DNA of 64,000 nucleotides from Lachnospiraceae bacterium (GTDB taxonomy: Bacteria; Bacillota; Clostridia; Lachnospirales; Lachnospiraceae): positions 1-64,000 of the forward strand of contig CAJTCV010000003.1 in the NCBI GenBank assembly GCA_910574805.1, in the 5' to 3' direction. The position numbers and the translations under genes were made by a program. Below the pieces are notes generated by a model. It was given only the letters and a program-made list of their open reading frames with translations, was not told the origin of the DNA and searched no databases. This document shows positions 53,816 through 62,804 of the stretch, piece by piece. Position 1 is the stretch's first letter. Every line of letters starts with the position of its first letter.

Positions 53816-54319
53816 ATGCAATACCCAATTACGGATGATCGGATAGATCAGGTGCTGGAACTGTTCAGCGAAGACGGGACGGAGACGGAAACAGGGCGGT
53901 TATTCCTTCAGGATCTCCAGAAGATTCTGAACACGGCCTATGAGACGGGCCTTAATGACCGGAGCCGTCGGAAACTGTACGTTGTGGATGATGTACAGGA
54001 AAAACTTTCTGCTGCTGATAATTTAAGCGACGATGACCGCGCGGTGGCGGTAAAGGTGATGTGCCTGGCCAATGAAGCTTATAAAGCCGCTTGGGAGCAC
54101 CGGGGACGGAAGCTGGGCGAACTGCTCGATTTTCAGAAGGCATCTGTATATCTTTCTATGGACCTTGATGCATTTATCGCTTATTGCAGATATGCACGGA
54201 AGAGCTTTGACTGGGCAGAGTCGGGCGATAAATGGCTGTTGATTGAAGCCTACGTCTACGGCTTTATCATGGGAAAACGGGCGGACCGTGCCCGCAGAAA
54301 GGCAGGTGCAGGCGCATGA
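53816..54319 (+). CDS. Hypothetical helical protein of the element
   Basis: A 167-residue protein starting MQYPITDDRIDQVLELFSED, mostly helical, with a basic C-terminus (GKRADRARRKAGAGA). AAAGGA lies nine bases before ATG 53816. The stop overlaps the next start (ATGA). Unknown family. Confidence 0.6.
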   Translation: MQYPITDDRIDQVLELFSEDGTETETGRLFLQDLQKILNTAYETGLNDRSRRKLYVVDDVQEKLSAADNLSDDDRAVAVKVMCLANEAYKAAWEHRGRKLGELLDFQKASVYLSMDLDAFIAYCRYARKSFDWAESGDKWLLIEAYVYGFIMGKRADRARRKAGAGA

Positions 54320-54564
54320 GTATATCAGGATATCCGGTAATTGAGCAGGTGAAAACACCAGCGGGAGTCTTTCCGCTGGTGGACATTCCAATGATGAGTG
54401 ATGAACGCTGGCAGCAGTTGGCGCTGGAGAGCATGAAACGGAGCGGCCGGGATTCCGGAAGGAAAGGCGGTACCGGTGATGCAATTTCTCCAGAAGCATA
54501 TAAGGCGTATGAAGAACAGGCTGACAGGGCGGCTAAATTACTGCTTTGTGCTGTTGGCGCATGA
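54316..54564 (+). CDS. Small protein, unknown
   Basis: An 82-residue protein (MSISGYPVIEQVKTPAGVFP) coupled to the previous gene by a four-base overlap. A Gly/Arg-rich middle (RSGRDSGRKGGTGD) precedes a C-terminal helix. No family recognised. Confidence 0.5.
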   Translation: MSISGYPVIEQVKTPAGVFPLVDIPMMSDERWQQLALESMKRSGRDSGRKGGTGDAISPEAYKAYEEQADRAAKLLLCAVGA

Positions 54565-54645
54565 CAAAGATACCTGCTGTCTTTCCGGAAAGGGTGCATG
54601 AGCCGGACGGCAGCAGGACCAGATCAGCAAAGAAAGGTTGGAAAT

Positions 54646-55077
54646 ATGAGGATAGACAATATAAAGATTTTTCCGTGCTTCACGGAGCATCCCCCGAAGC
54701 CGGAGAAGATGGAGCACAAAGACCGGTATTATCAGGAACACGGCTTTTTTGAGTCGGAAATCATCCTGGACAGCTCCGGATACCTGATAGACGGGTATAC
54801 CAGCTATCTGCTGGCGGTCAGGTATGGCGTGTCTCATGTCCCCGTGAGGTACGGCAGGCGGCAGATCATAAGGGCGGCGCACCGGCCGGGCGGAAAGCTG
54901 TACGTCTGGGAACTTCCGGGGATCCTGATTGACCGGGTGAAGATCGGGGACCGGGTGCTTGTTCACTCTGGAAAGGGCGTAAAGGCTGTTACGGTGGCAG
55001 CAGTCGAGGAATACGGGCAGCAGGCCCCGGAGCCCCTCAGAATGGTCATCAGGCGCAATAAAAGGAATTCTGCATGA
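54646..55077 (+). CDS. ParB-like nuclease-domain protein
   Basis: A 143-residue protein whose centre resembles the ParB/Srx fold: IILDSSGYLIDGYTSYLLAV, then VSHVPVRYGRRQI. Start 54646 follows AAAGGTTGG. Phage and conjugative elements often carry such stand-alone domains; the role here is unknown. It is the last gene before the integrase. Confidence 0.6.
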   Translation: MRIDNIKIFPCFTEHPPKPEKMEHKDRYYQEHGFFESEIILDSSGYLIDGYTSYLLAVRYGVSHVPVRYGRRQIIRAAHRPGGKLYVWELPGILIDRVKIGDRVLVHSGKGVKAVTVAAVEEYGQQAPEPLRMVIRRNKRNSA

Positions 55078-55147
55078 GATTCAGGAAAGGGACGGCGGCG
55101 GTTAATATGGCCTGCTGCCCGCCCTGACATAGAAAGGCGGTGTTTTT

Positions 55148-56395
55148 ATGGCTGGAAAGAAAAGAACGGACAATAAAGGTCGGATACTTCGGGACAATGA
55201 GCATCAGCGTAAAGACGGCAAGTATGAGTATAAATATTTTGCCGGTGGCCAGAGAAAGACAGTATACAGCTGGCGTCTGGTACCGTCGGACCGGACCCCG
55301 AAAGGGAAACGGGATGATCTGTCCCTGCGTGAGAAGGAAAAAGCGATAGAGAAAGACCTTGCAGACGGCATTGATGCTGTCAGGGCTTCCAGAATGACGC
55401 TGAACGAGCTTTTCCGCATGTACATGGACCATAAGACCAAACTGAAAGAAAAGTCCCGTTCCAAGTATTATGAGCTGTGGCACCTTCATCTGGAAGGCAA
55501 CCGGCTGGGAAAGATGGTGATCTGCGATATTAAAAAAGCGAATATTCAAAAGTTCTATGCCGGGTTGAGTCAGAGCGGACATTCAGACGGCACGGTTCGG
55601 ATGTTTCACAACAATCTGCTGCGGCCTTCACTGGAATTTGCAGTTGACAATGATCTGATACGCAAGAATCCAACCAAAGGCTGTCTGGAAGGTTATGAGG
55701 GGACCAGAAAGCGGGAAGCGCTGACCAGAAGGGAACAGCAGGTTTTTCTTGACTATGTGGGCAGCAGTCCAGGCATGAAAATCCATCTGCCCATGATCCA
55801 GATCATGATAGGGACCGCCTGCAGGGTGGGAGAGATCTGCGGGCTGACATGGGCGGATGTGGATATGAAGGGCAGGACCATCAGTATCACGCACCAGATG
55901 AACTATGACCGGATCAACGGCCAGATGAAATATTTTGTCAGCACTCCGAAGACAGAAAGCGGAGTCCGTAAGATTCCCATGACAGATCAGGTATACCGGG
56001 CATTTGTGGAACAGAAAAAGCTCAATATGATGCTGGGACGGTGCGGTGACTATGAGCTGGACGGGTACCGGAATTTTATTTTCCTGAACAGCAACCAGCG
56101 GCCCTATAATTATAAATCCTTTAATTACATCCTGTACGGGATCGTCAGGAATTACAACCGGGAAGAACAGGAACGGGCGAAAAGGGAGAAGCGGGAGCCG
56201 GTCCTGCTGCCGGTGATCTCTAACCACATTCTGCGGCATACTGGATGCACCCGGATGGCGGAAGCCGGCATGGATGTGAAGGCGCTCCAGACGATTATGG
56301 GGCACAGCGATCCGGCGGTCACAATGAAAGTATACAATCATGTGGATCAGGAGCGGCTGAAGAAAGAGATCAGAAAGATGGAAAATGTGATATAG
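55148..56395 (+). CDS. int: Tyrosine site-specific integrase
   Basis: A 415-residue integrase of the Tn916/phage type: an AT-rich-DNA-binding N-terminus, a core-binding domain, and a catalytic domain with the first Arg in GTACRVGEICGLTW, His360 and Arg363 in HILRHT, His386 in MGHSD and the nucleophile Tyr396 in KVYNHV. All catalytic residues are present, so it should be active. It lies next to attR, the standard position. AGGCGGTG precedes the ATG. Confidence 0.95.
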   Translation: MAGKKRTDNKGRILRDNEHQRKDGKYEYKYFAGGQRKTVYSWRLVPSDRTPKGKRDDLSLREKEKAIEKDLADGIDAVRASRMTLNELFRMYMDHKTKLKEKSRSKYYELWHLHLEGNRLGKMVICDIKKANIQKFYAGLSQSGHSDGTVRMFHNNLLRPSLEFAVDNDLIRKNPTKGCLEGYEGTRKREALTRREQQVFLDYVGSSPGMKIHLPMIQIMIGTACRVGEICGLTWADVDMKGRTISITHQMNYDRINGQMKYFVSTPKTESGVRKIPMTDQVYRAFVEQKKLNMMLGRCGDYELDGYRNFIFLNSNQRPYNYKSFNYILYGIVRNYNREEQERAKREKREPVLLPVISNHILRHTGCTRMAEAGMDVKALQTIMGHSDPAVTMKVYNHVDQERLKKEIRKMENVI

Positions 56396-56456
56396 GGATT
56401 GTACAGGAGCATCTGCAGGCGGCGGGTGCTTCTTTCTTCTGGAAACGATGATGAAT

Positions 56457-56476
56457 TGTCGTAAAAGTGTCGTAAA
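56457..56476. repeat. TGTCGTAAA arm-type repeats at the right end
   Basis: TGTCGTAAA at 56457-56465 and 56468-56476 matches the pair at 46500-46520 in sequence, orientation and spacing (11 versus 12 bases). Both pairs lie inside the element. Confidence 0.6.
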
Positions 56477-56518
56477 ATCGCAAAAATAAAAGGCTCCTGC
56501 ATTCGCAAAAGCCTGTAT

Positions 56519-56568
56519 TTTCGAGGGAGTGGAGGGCTTTTTACGGCCCTCCAAGTGTTATGAATGAA
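56519..56568. repeat. Right attachment site (attR), 50-bp direct repeat
   Basis: A perfect copy of 46332-46381. Beyond it host sequence resumes (56569 on), with no gene until the deacetylase at 56794. Confidence 0.92.
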
Positions 56569-56793
56569 ATACGGATATGTCTTCCTTACATGTCTTATAT
56601 TAGCAGGGAATTGTGTCCAAAATATGTCACGCGTCTAAAAGAATTCTAAAAAGGGTAAAGAAAACTGGAAAAAAGAAAGAAGAAACTGGAGTGCCGGGAT
56701 ATGCGGCATTTTTACAGGATTCAGGTTATATGGAACAAGCAGGCAGACATAAAGTATAGAAACGGTAAGCCGGCGGGACGACAGAGGATTAAT

Positions 56794-57528
56794 ATGTCAG
56801 GATGGAAAAAACAGCGGTGGCTTTTGGGAATGCTGGGACTTTTGTGCTGCCTTGCAGCCCTGTACGGAAGGACACAGAAAATCGAGACAGACGGAAAAGC
56901 AGAAGTACAGGTTTTGAACAGGGAAGATACAGAAACAGCGCATCCGGAAAATATGGAGGAAGGAGAGAGGGAGACAAAGAAGATTGCGCTGACCTTCGAC
57001 GACGGGCCGCATCCTGTCTATACCGAACAGATGCTGGAGGTTCTGGAGGAAGCTCAGGTTCCTGCGACTTTTTTTCTTCTTGGACAGAATATTGAAGGGC
57101 ATGAGGAACTGGTGAAGGAGATCGCCGAGAAAGGCCATCTCATCGGTAATCACACCTTTCATCACGTGCAGATCACAGGGCTTCCCAAAGAAAAAGCCTG
57201 TGAGGAGATCGAGGAAACGAGCCAGCTCATTGAAGAACTCACCGGCAAAGGGACAGAGTATGTGCGGCCGCCTTTCGGGACCTGGAATGAAGGACTGGAA
57301 TCCAGTCTTGACCTCATACCGGTCATGTGGACCATTGATACGCTGGACTGGACCACACAGAATGTGGATTCCATCGTAGAACATGTGGTGAAAAATGTCG
57401 GTGAAAATGATATAATACTGATGCATGACAGTTATAAGAGTACGGTACAGGCCACAGAGCGGATCATTTCGCTGTTGAAGGCGGAAGGCTTTGAGTTTGT
57501 GACTGTGGATGAAGTACTGTTTGATTAA
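56794..57528 (+). CDS. Polysaccharide deacetylase, membrane anchored
   Basis: A 244-residue NodB-type deacetylase acting outside the cell, probably on peptidoglycan. It has an N-terminal anchor (RWLLGMLGLLCCLAALYG), motif 1 TFDDGPHP with the catalytic Asp pair, motif 2 GNHTFHH (metal His), motif 3 RPPFGTW, then TIDTLDW and ILMHDSY. Start 56794 follows AGAGGATTAAT. Complete and likely active. Confidence 0.92.
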   Translation: MSGWKKQRWLLGMLGLLCCLAALYGRTQKIETDGKAEVQVLNREDTETAHPENMEEGERETKKIALTFDDGPHPVYTEQMLEVLEEAQVPATFFLLGQNIEGHEELVKEIAEKGHLIGNHTFHHVQITGLPKEKACEEIEETSQLIEELTGKGTEYVRPPFGTWNEGLESSLDLIPVMWTIDTLDWTTQNVDSIVEHVVKNVGENDIILMHDSYKSTVQATERIISLLKAEGFEFVTVDEVLFD

Positions 57529-57551
57529 AATTTCACAAATAAGGAGACACT

Positions 57552-58868
57552 ATGGATTTATTCGATTATATGAGAACCAGCACCATGAAATCCGAAGCCC
57601 CTCTCGCCTCCCGGATGCGTCCGGTGAGGCTGGAAGAGATCGTGGGACAGCAGCATATTCTGGGAAAGGATAAGCTGCTCTACCGTGCGATTCAGGCGGA
57701 CAAGCTGGGGTCTGTCATCTTCTACGGACCGCCGGGGACCGGCAAGACAACGATTGCGAAGGTCATCGCCCATACGACCCGTGCAGAATTTACACAGATC
57801 AATGCGACGGTGGCCGGCAAGAAGGACATGGAAGAAGTGGTTCGTCAGGCGAAGGACAGCCTGGGGATGTACGGGAAGCGGACGATTCTGTTCGTGGACG
57901 AGATTCACCGGTTTAATAAAGGACAGCAGGACTATCTTCTGCCCTTTGTGGAGGACGGTACGCTGATCCTCATCGGAGCGACGACGGAAAATCCGTATTT
58001 TGAGGTTAACGGGGCGCTTTTGTCACGGTCCGTTATCTTTGAACTGAAGGCCCTGGAGAAGGAGGATATCAGGACGCTTCTCCTGCGTGCACTGACAGAT
58101 GTGGAGCGCGGTATGGGGGCATATCAGGGAGTGATCACGGAGGATGCGCTGGAATTTCTGGCGGATATGGCCGGGGGAGATGCGAGAAATGCCCTGAATG
58201 CGCTGGAGTTGGGGATCCTGACTACGGAGTGCAGTGCGGACGGGAAGATCCATATCACGCTGGATGTGGCTTCTGAGTGCATCCAGAAGAAAACCGTGCG
58301 CTATGATAAGGGCGGGGACAACCATTATGACACGATTTCCGCATTCATCAAGAGTATGAGAGGTTCTGATCCGGATGCGGCAGTCTTTTATCTGGCCAAA
58401 ATGCTGTATGCGGGAGAGGATGTAAAATTCATCGCCAGACGGATCATGATCTGCGCATCGGAGGATGTGGGAAATGCGGATCCTCAGGCGCTTTCCGTAG
58501 CGGTGGCGGCGGCACAGGCGGTGGAACGGGTCGGAATGCCGGAATCCCAGATCATCCTGGCCCATGCAGTCTCCTACGTGGCTTCGGCGCCCAAGAGCAA
58601 TGCGGCCTGCTGTGCGATCTCGGAAGCCATGGAAGTGGTAAAACATACGACGACCACAGTGCCTGTCCATCTGCAGGACAGACATTACGCAGGGGCCGGG
58701 AAGCTTGGACGGGGAAATGGCTATCTTTATGCACATGATTTTCCGGAGCATTATGTAAAGCAGCAGTATCTGCCGGATGAGATCGTGGGAAAGACCTTTT
58801 ACCATCCGACAGATATTGGATATGAAAAGAGGATTGCAGAGCGCCTGGAGCGCCTTCGGAGCCGGTGA
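57552..58868 (+). CDS. rarA: Replication-associated recombination protein A (RarA/MgsA)
   Basis: A 438-residue AAA+ ATPase acting at stalled forks: Walker A GPPGTGKTT near 58, Walker B FVDEIHRFNKGQQD, sensor GATTENPYFEVNGALLSR, then the tetramerisation domain (RRIMICASEDVGNADPQAL) and YLYAHDFPEHYV. ATAAGGAGACACT precedes the ATG. Full length. Confidence 0.95.
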   Translation: MDLFDYMRTSTMKSEAPLASRMRPVRLEEIVGQQHILGKDKLLYRAIQADKLGSVIFYGPPGTGKTTIAKVIAHTTRAEFTQINATVAGKKDMEEVVRQAKDSLGMYGKRTILFVDEIHRFNKGQQDYLLPFVEDGTLILIGATTENPYFEVNGALLSRSVIFELKALEKEDIRTLLLRALTDVERGMGAYQGVITEDALEFLADMAGGDARNALNALELGILTTECSADGKIHITLDVASECIQKKTVRYDKGGDNHYDTISAFIKSMRGSDPDAAVFYLAKMLYAGEDVKFIARRIMICASEDVGNADPQALSVAVAAAQAVERVGMPESQIILAHAVSYVASAPKSNAACCAISEAMEVVKHTTTTVPVHLQDRHYAGAGKLGRGNGYLYAHDFPEHYVKQQYLPDEIVGKTFYHPTDIGYEKRIAERLERLRSR

Positions 58869-58878
58869 TTTCACAGGG

Positions 58879-59664
58879 TCATACAGTCACGATCCAGGTA
58901 TTGTATCCCAGACGTTTCAGCTCCTGTTCCAGCTCTACGGCATTTTGCAGGTTGTGGAAGGCTCCCACCTGTACCCGGTAGAGGGGGCGGCTGCCGCTTT
59001 CCTCCGGTACAGCGGAATCGGCCTGGAAAGGAGACCAGGGAGTACCGGAAGCATTCATCTGATAAGAAGACATGGACGGGACAGGCTGTACGGAAGCATA
59101 GGCTGCCGGCTGCCGGTTCCCTGCCTCTTCTGTGTTCAGAGTATCCATGATGCCGTCCGCGATGGCCTGGGCGATCTCAGTCAGGCGGGAGTCAAAGAGC
59201 TGATTGTCTTTCTGACTGTCCATGAAGCCTGCCTCCACCAGAAGGGCGGGCATTCTGGTACGCCGAAGGACTGCCAGGTCCGGGCGGAGGTCCACATTGA
59301 TATTCCGAAAGCCCAGTCCCTCCAGATTCTGGTTGATATTTTCCGCCATGGGTACTTTGAAGCCGGAGCGGTCGTAGATCAGGGTCTGTACTCCGTTGTA
59401 CTGTTCCGGGTAGGTTCCCATGTTCCGGTGTATGGAGATAAAGAGGTCTGCGTCCGCGTCGTTGGCAAAGGCCGCTTTCTGGAGCACGGACTGATTGATA
59501 TCTCCGGTTCTTGTATAGATCACATCATAGCCGTTTCGGGAGAGGATCGCTCCTACTTCATTTGCCAGCCGCAGGGTATCGTCGCTTTCCCTTCTGCCGT
59601 TGTAGACGGCGCCGGGGTCCGTCAGGCCGTTGTGTCCGGCATCGATCACGATTCTGTTTACCAT
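58879..59664 (-). CDS. N-acetylmuramoyl-L-alanine amidase with SPOR domain, no signal peptide
   Basis: A 261-residue protein: amidase_3 domain (IVIDAGHNGLTDPGAVYNG, DLFISIHRNMGT, ALLVEAGFMDS) with the zinc His/Glu residues, a Pro/Ser-rich linker, then a C-terminal SPOR domain (YRVQVGAFHNLQNAVELEQE). No secretion signal is present, unlike CwlD-type enzymes, so release may need lysis, for example of the mother cell. The start at 59664 is well placed. Confidence 0.88.
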   Translation of the reverse strand: MVNRIVIDAGHNGLTDPGAVYNGRRESDDTLRLANEVGAILSRNGYDVIYTRTGDINQSVLQKAAFANDADADLFISIHRNMGTYPEQYNGVQTLIYDRSGFKVPMAENINQNLEGLGFRNINVDLRPDLAVLRRTRMPALLVEAGFMDSQKDNQLFDSRLTEIAQAIADGIMDTLNTEEAGNRQPAAYASVQPVPSMSSYQMNASGTPWSPFQADSAVPEESGSRPLYRVQVGAFHNLQNAVELEQELKRLGYNTWIVTV

Positions 59665-59798
59665 AAGGTTTCCTGAAAACTTTTTATTAACAATATATGT
59701 GACCGGTACGGGTATGTGACGGAAGGAAGCGGAAAAAGACTGGATTTTTTTCGGAAGTTAGAGTATGATGTAGAGGATTTCAGGAGAGGAGAGAAGTG

Positions 59799-60743
59799 AT
59801 GAAGAAAGAGAAAAATCTGCAGATGACAGGGATCGTGATGACGCTTGCGGGCGGGGTCCTCTGGGGTTTCTGCGGGAGCTGCGGACAGTATCTGTTTCAA
59901 TATAAAGAGGTGACCTCCGGCTGGCTGGTGCCCCTGCGCCTGACATTTGCCGGCCTTCTGATTCTCGTGCTGCTGGCGTGCAGGGAGAAGGGCAGGGTGC
60001 TGGATGTATGGAGAGAAAGACAGGGGCGCAGGGATATCCTGATTTTTTCCGTCTTCGGGATGATGCTGTGCCAGTATTCTTATTTTACGACGATTCAGTA
60101 TTCCAATGCCGGAACAGCTACGGTGCTGCAGTATACAGGTCCGGCGCTGATCCTGGTCTATCTGTGTATCAGGGACAGGAAAAAGCCGAGAGCATATGAA
60201 CTTGCAGCACTATTCTGCTCCATGTTCGGGACGTTTATTCTGGCGACTCACGGAAATATCTCAGAACTGGCCATACCTGCAGAGGCGCTTCTGTGGGGGA
60301 TGATCTCGGCGGTGACGCTGGTGATCTATACGCTGCAGCCCGCAGGACTTATGAAAAGATATTCGACGCTTCTGACTCTTGGATGGGGGATGCTGATCGG
60401 CGGTCTGGTGTTGATGCTTCTGATGCGTCCATGGACCCTTTCACCGGTAGTGGACAGGCAGACCGTGCTGGCCATGAGCTTTATCGTTCTGTTTGGCACT
60501 ATCTGCGCCTTTTATTTTTACCTGACAGGGGTGAAGCTTGTGGGGGCATCCAGCGCCAGCATGCTGGCATGTATCGAACCGGTGGCGGCCACGGTGATCT
60601 CTGTGGTGTGGCTGAAAGTCCGGTTTCGGATGATTGATCTGCTGGGCTTTGTTTTCGTACTGTCTACGGTATTTATCATATCCTTGAATCAGAAAAAAGA
60701 AGACGTGGTTCGTCAGGGAGAGAGGAGGCTGCAGCATGGATGA
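59799..60743 (+). CDS. EamA-family DMT transporter
   Basis: A 314-residue protein with ten predicted membrane helices in two EamA repeats (GGVLWGFCGSCGQYLF and ILWGMISAVTLVIYTLQPAG-like LLWGMISAV segments). Substrate unknown; such proteins export metabolites. ATG 59799 follows GGAGAGAAGTG. It overlaps the next gene by eight bases. Confidence 0.9.
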   Translation: MKKEKNLQMTGIVMTLAGGVLWGFCGSCGQYLFQYKEVTSGWLVPLRLTFAGLLILVLLACREKGRVLDVWRERQGRRDILIFSVFGMMLCQYSYFTTIQYSNAGTATVLQYTGPALILVYLCIRDRKKPRAYELAALFCSMFGTFILATHGNISELAIPAEALLWGMISAVTLVIYTLQPAGLMKRYSTLLTLGWGMLIGGLVLMLLMRPWTLSPVVDRQTVLAMSFIVLFGTICAFYFYLTGVKLVGASSASMLACIEPVAATVISVVWLKVRFRMIDLLGFVFVLSTVFIISLNQKKEDVVRQGERRLQHG

Positions 60744-61488
60744 ACAGGCGAGATTCCGGACTGCTCTGGCGGCGCTTGGCGCAGGCGCGGAGAAGAGAGG
60801 GAGGAAGCTGACGCGGGAAGAGGTGCAGGCTTTTTTTCAGGAGATGGGGTTAAATGAAGAGCAGCGCGCCCTGGTCGGCGCCTATCTCGCATCCAGGGGG
60901 ATCCGGGCGGAAGGCATGGAGCTGCCGGAGGTCCCGCGGCAGGAGCCGGTCTGGACAGAGGAAGAGCAGATATTTTTAAAACAGTATCAAAAGGATATGC
61001 GTACAGTGGCAAGACAGCCGGAAGAAGCGCTGCCCGCCCTGGCGGATCTGGCGGCGGACGGTGACGGACCGGCGAAGAGATGCCTGACGGAGCACTGCAT
61101 GGAGCGGGTTCTTCCCATCGCCCGGGAGTATGCAGGCCAGGGACTTCTGCTGCCGGACCTGGTGCAGGAGGGCAGTCTGGGGCTGATGATCGGAGTGGAT
61201 ACGCTGGGACTCCGGGAGGAGGAGACATCCTGGGAAGACCATGTGGAACAGGAGATCCGCCGTGCCATTCAGGGAGCGCTGGATGAGCAGGCCGGTTCTG
61301 AGGATACCGGACGCCGGATCGCAGAGAAATTAAACCGTCTGGCAGACTCGATCACGCAGCTGACCGAAGATCTGGGCAGACAGGTGACGCCGGAGGAGCT
61401 GTCCCTGTATCTGGATATGCCTCTGGAAGAACTGGACGATCTGCTGCGGATTGCAGGAGAAAACATCGAGATGGCGGAGAGAAAATAA
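60736..61488 (+). CDS. Sigma-70-like protein lacking region 4
   Basis: A 250-residue acidic protein. The centre has the sigma region 2 pattern (CMERVLPIAREYAGQGLLLP, then DLVQEGSLGLMIGVDTL), and the C-terminal part resembles region 3 (LNRLADSITQLTEDLGRQVT, PEELSLYLDM). No region 4 helix-turn-helix for the -35 box is present. It may be a degenerate sigma factor or a regulator using the sigma fold. Coupled to the EamA gene. Confidence 0.7.
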   Translation: MDEQARFRTALAALGAGAEKRGRKLTREEVQAFFQEMGLNEEQRALVGAYLASRGIRAEGMELPEVPRQEPVWTEEEQIFLKQYQKDMRTVARQPEEALPALADLAADGDGPAKRCLTEHCMERVLPIAREYAGQGLLLPDLVQEGSLGLMIGVDTLGLREEETSWEDHVEQEIRRAIQGALDEQAGSEDTGRRIAEKLNRLADSITQLTEDLGRQVTPEELSLYLDMPLEELDDLLRIAGENIEMAERK

Positions 61489-61490
61489 GA

Positions 61491-61528
61491 AAAAGGGGAA
61501 CTGCCGCAGAGTGCGGCAGTTCCCCTTT
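61491..61528. terminator. Bidirectional terminator
   Basis: AAAGGGGAACTGCCGC pairs perfectly with GCGGCAGTTCCCCTTT around AGAGT. It serves the sigma-like gene and the converging leuC operon. Confidence 0.88.
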
Positions 61529-61548
61529 CGGCAGCACCGGAAAACGTG

Positions 61549-62799
61549 TCAGACGGGTTCCGGAACCGTGATCTTTCCAGTGACTGCGCACGCTGCAGCA
61601 GTGGCCGGAGATGCCAGGAAAATCTCCACTTTGGAGGTTCCCATACGTCCAAGGAAATTACGGTTGTTGGTGGCGACGACCCGTTCTCCGTCAGACAGGA
61701 TTCCCCCTGCCCGCCCGCAGCAGAGTCCGCACCCGGGATGGGTGATGATGGCTCCGGCTTCGGCCAGGACAGCCAGTGTACCGTCCTGGAGTGCCTGGGT
61801 ATAGATCTTTCGGCTTGCAGGTGTCACAATAAGCTTTACAAAAGGGGCCACCTTTTTGCCCTTCAGGATGGAGGCGGCCGTCTGAAGGTCTTCCAGACGC
61901 CCGTTGGTACAGGAGCCGATGAATACCTGATCGATGGCGCTCCCCTCATATTCGCGGACCGGGTGGATATTGTCCACCTGGGACGGACAGGCAAGAACCG
62001 GAACCAGATCCTCCGCCCGATAGTGAATAGTCCGGACATAAGAGGCGTCTGCATCTCCTGTGAGAGAACGGTCCTGATCCGTGAGCCGGATCTGACAATA
62101 TTCTGCTGTTTTCTCATCGGGCGTGAACAGGGCGCATTTTGCCCCTGCTTCAATGGCCATATTTGCCATGGTCATGCGGCTGGCAATGGTCATGCGCTCC
62201 ACCGTATCCCCGCAGAATTCCAGCGACTGATAGGTGGCTCCGTCGGCGCGCAGATCTCCGATCAGGCGCAGGATCACATCCTTGGAAGTTACATTGGAGG
62301 GAAGTTCGCCTTCGACGATCACACGGATGGTCTCCGGCACCTTGATCCACATGGTTCCGGTCCCCAGAATGCTGGCCATCTCCGTGTATCCGATACCGGA
62401 GGAAAATGCACCCACACAGCCGTAGGTGGTGGTGTGGCTGTCTGTTCCAAAGACAATATCTCCAGGTTTCACATAGAGAGCTTCTGTCATAAGCTGATGA
62501 CAGATTCCGTCGCTCCGGTGGACATTTTTCATACCATACTTTGCTGCAAATGCATTTCCGACCCGGAAATGTCTTGTGTCATCCACCTGACTGGCCGGGA
62601 CCAGATGATCGTAGATCAATACCACCTTATCCGGATCCCAAAGCTTTTGAAATCCCATTTCTTCAAATTTTTCCGCCACAAAAGGAATAAAGATATCATG
62701 GATCATAACCCGGTCCACATTTACGGTTACAATGTCTCCCGGTTTTACTTCACGGCCCAAATTGCGGCTTATGATTTTTTCAATGACAGTCTGTCCCAT
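61549..62799 (-). CDS. leuC: 3-isopropylmalate dehydratase-type large subunit
   Basis: A 416-residue aconitase-family large subunit of the short (homoaconitase-like) class: FGTDSHTTTYGCVGAFSSGI, then iron-sulphur cysteines in GSCTNGR and HPGCGLCCG. It isomerises 2- and 3-isopropylmalate with the LeuD subunit encoded five bases upstream. The alternative substrate homocitrate or dimethylmalate cannot be excluded, as this subclass is not substrate-diagnostic by eye. Confidence 0.88.
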   Translation of the reverse strand: MGQTVIEKIISRNLGREVKPGDIVTVNVDRVMIHDIFIPFVAEKFEEMGFQKLWDPDKVVLIYDHLVPASQVDDTRHFRVGNAFAAKYGMKNVHRSDGICHQLMTEALYVKPGDIVFGTDSHTTTYGCVGAFSSGIGYTEMASILGTGTMWIKVPETIRVIVEGELPSNVTSKDVILRLIGDLRADGATYQSLEFCGDTVERMTIASRMTMANMAIEAGAKCALFTPDEKTAEYCQIRLTDQDRSLTGDADASYVRTIHYRAEDLVPVLACPSQVDNIHPVREYEGSAIDQVFIGSCTNGRLEDLQTAASILKGKKVAPFVKLIVTPASRKIYTQALQDGTLAVLAEAGAIITHPGCGLCCGRAGGILSDGERVVATNNRNFLGRMGTSKVEIFLASPATAAACAVTGKITVPEPV

Positions 62800-62804
62800 A
62801 GTTG

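Larger units (their letters stand above)
46332..56568. mobile_element. 10.2 kb integrated element, phage-satellite-like
   Basis: The element lies between perfect 50-bp direct repeats, with a tyrosine integrase adjacent to the right one. It carries excisionase-like, replication initiator, HNH, terminase-small-subunit-like, J-domain and HTH proteins, a type I toxin, a repressor with a divergent promoter, and several unknown small genes. No portal, capsid, tail, lysis or relaxase gene is seen. The gene set resembles PICI-type phage satellites, or a small IME lacking a relaxase. Short intergenic spacing and AT-rich control regions differ from the host genes on both sides. Confidence 0.85.

Noticed and set aside
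46332-56568. Complete prophage
   Set aside because: No portal, large terminase, capsid, tail or lysis genes are present in 10 kb, despite the TerS-like and HNH genes.
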